A stretch of DNA of 13,975 nt from JBCDGZ01 sp038750655 (GTDB lineage Bacteria > Bacteroidota > Bacteroidia > Chitinophagales > Saprospiraceae), in NCBI GenBank assembly GCA_038750655.1, contig JBCDGZ010000166.1:1-13975 (forward strand), written 5' to 3'. A program made the translations under genes and the position numbers. Positions 13,208 to 13,975 of the stretch are shown one piece after another (positions within the stretch are counted from its first letter, which is position 1; the number at the start of each line of letters is the position of its first letter). Under the pieces are notes generated by a model. That model was given only the letters and a program-made list of their open reading frames with translations. It made no database searches and was not told the origin of the DNA.

Positions 13208-13975
13208 ATGTCGACAGACCTCCCCACCGAGCCTTTGAGATTAACCTTTGACAGCAATGCCTTTTTTGCGGGCATGCGCAATTTTTGTATCAGCGCGATA
13301 GATGGCGATTTTGGATCGGCGCTGGGTGCAGCCTTGAAGGGGCTTAAGGATACTTTGAGCACTGATGGAAGCCCAGGCTATCGCGCACAGCTTCTGCTCC
13401 ACAGCGCCCTCGCCGCAACGGTCAAGGATGTGCTGACCAAAGAGCTACTGCACCGTAGGATGCTTGAAGTACTAGTACCACTCTCTGTTCGAGAAGAGGC
13501 TTACAGTAAAAAATTGCTAGAATACCTGAAAAAGGTAGAGTTGAGCATAGATGCTGATTTCATTAGCAATCCCCGTCAGCACCATTTTACTAGCGAATTG
13601 AGGCGGCAGCTGGAGCAATGGTTGCAGTTATACTTACGCTACAATCACGCGCAGGCGAAGACCTTAGCAGCAGCTTTCCCCTATCATTTTACCCGCCACC
13701 TAGCTCAAGAGTGGTCTGGCAATGAAGCATTGTATGAACCCATTCGTCAGTATTTCGATAATCCTTTTTTTACAGCGCTGAAAAAGCAGGAGCAAATGCT
13801 GGCTTACCAAGCCAAGCTATTGGGGCTTTACGCCCGGCCGGCCTTTGGCGAGGAGGGGCTATCCTTGCATGAAATGTATATGCGACCTGAATTCAGGGTG
13901 TACAAGGGATGTATAAAAGAAAAAATAAAGAAAGAACAATTCTATGAAAGTCAGCATTCCTTTCGTTCTACACTA
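13208..13975 (+). CDS. N-terminal part of a large protein, possibly STAND/NACHT-type NTPase; 3' end outside window
   Basis: An uninterrupted frame of 256 codons runs from ATG 13208 to the window edge; I translated it by eye. The N-terminal 210 residues are mostly helical (QLLLHSALAATVKDVLTKELL, ELRRQLEQWLQLYL, HFTRHLAQEW) with no signal peptide or membrane helix. Near the end, about 13859-13905, comes LSLHEMYMRPEFRVYK. In NACHT-type STAND proteins a stretch of the form L-x-x-x-Y-x-x-P-x-F often sits shortly before the P-loop, so I infer that an NTPase domain follows outside the window. No Walker motif is visible here, so this is a prediction. If correct, the helical N-terminus would be an effector or adaptor module and the protein a possible defence or signalling switch. 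Confidence 0.72.
   Translation, partial: MSTDLPTEPLRLTFDSNAFFAGMRNFCISAIDGDFGSALGAALKGLKDTLSTDGSPGYRAQLLLHSALAATVKDVLTKELLHRRMLEVLVPLSVREEAYSKKLLEYLKKVELSIDADFISNPRQHHFTSELRRQLEQWLQLYLRYNHAQAKTLAAAFPYHFTRHLAQEWSGNEALYEPIRQYFDNPFFTALKKQEQMLAYQAKLLGLYARPAFGEEGLSLHEMYMRPEFRVYKGCIKEKIKKEQFYESQHSFRSTL

Noticed and set aside
1..13975. CRISPR array, tRNA, rRNA, insertion sequence or phage genes
   Set aside because: No regularly spaced repeats, cloverleaf-like segments, ribosomal sequence, transposase motif or terminal inverted repeats were seen on either strand.

Overview
The window looks like chromosomal DNA of a Bacteroidota bacterium, most likely a Saprospiria/Lewinella-type organism. This is inferred from gene style, not from a marker gene. 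Start codons lack Shine-Dalgarno sequences. Two intergenic regions carry a TAnnTTTG box, the Bacteroidota -7 element. There is a PAS regulator with a Bacteroidota-type C-terminal HTH, a KGG-leader peptide gene, and several secreted or outer-membrane proteins of the kind common in that phylum. No rRNA, tRNA, CRISPR array, transposase or phage gene was seen.

Layout. (1) 1-1263 (+) is the C-terminal part of a CHAT (caspase-like) protein whose upstream part, probably TPRs, lies outside the window. (2) 1270-7877 (-) is a co-oriented block. In transcription order it reads: secreted coiled-coil/outer-membrane protein (7877-6378), an intrinsic terminator, secreted papain-family C1 protease (6308-4995), ECF-like sigma factor (4951-4337), single-pass membrane anti-sigma-like TPR protein (4335-3502), a 227-aa protein of unknown family (3475-2792), and a cytoplasmic subtilisin-like S8 protease (2739-1270). 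The S8 gene converges on the CHAT gene with a 6-bp gap. (3) 8050-9480 (+) is a conserved-looking helical protein of unknown function, followed by two hairpins sharing the same core sequence. (4) 9593-9712 (-) is an unlisted 39-codon gene for a KGG-leader peptide resembling a ribosomal natural-product precursor. (5) 10103-11600 (+) holds a PAS-HTH regulator and an alpha/beta hydrolase. (6) 11700-13071 (+) holds an outer-membrane-like protein and a lipoprotein. (7) 13208-end (+) is the N-terminal part of a large protein that resembles the region preceding the NTPase of STAND/NACHT proteins.

The most interesting candidate is the sigma / membrane anti-sigma / orphan / S8 protease cluster, with a CHAT protease converging on it and a papain-like protease just upstream. 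Three unrelated protease families lie around one sigma/anti-sigma pair within 6.3 kb. This suggests, but does not prove, a protease-gated transcription switch, by loose analogy with systems in which TPR-CHAT proteases release a sigma factor. The second candidate is the small KGG peptide gene, which has no modification enzymes in view. Base composition shifts sharply around the sigma/anti-sigma pair, so the cluster may have been assembled from parts of different origin.
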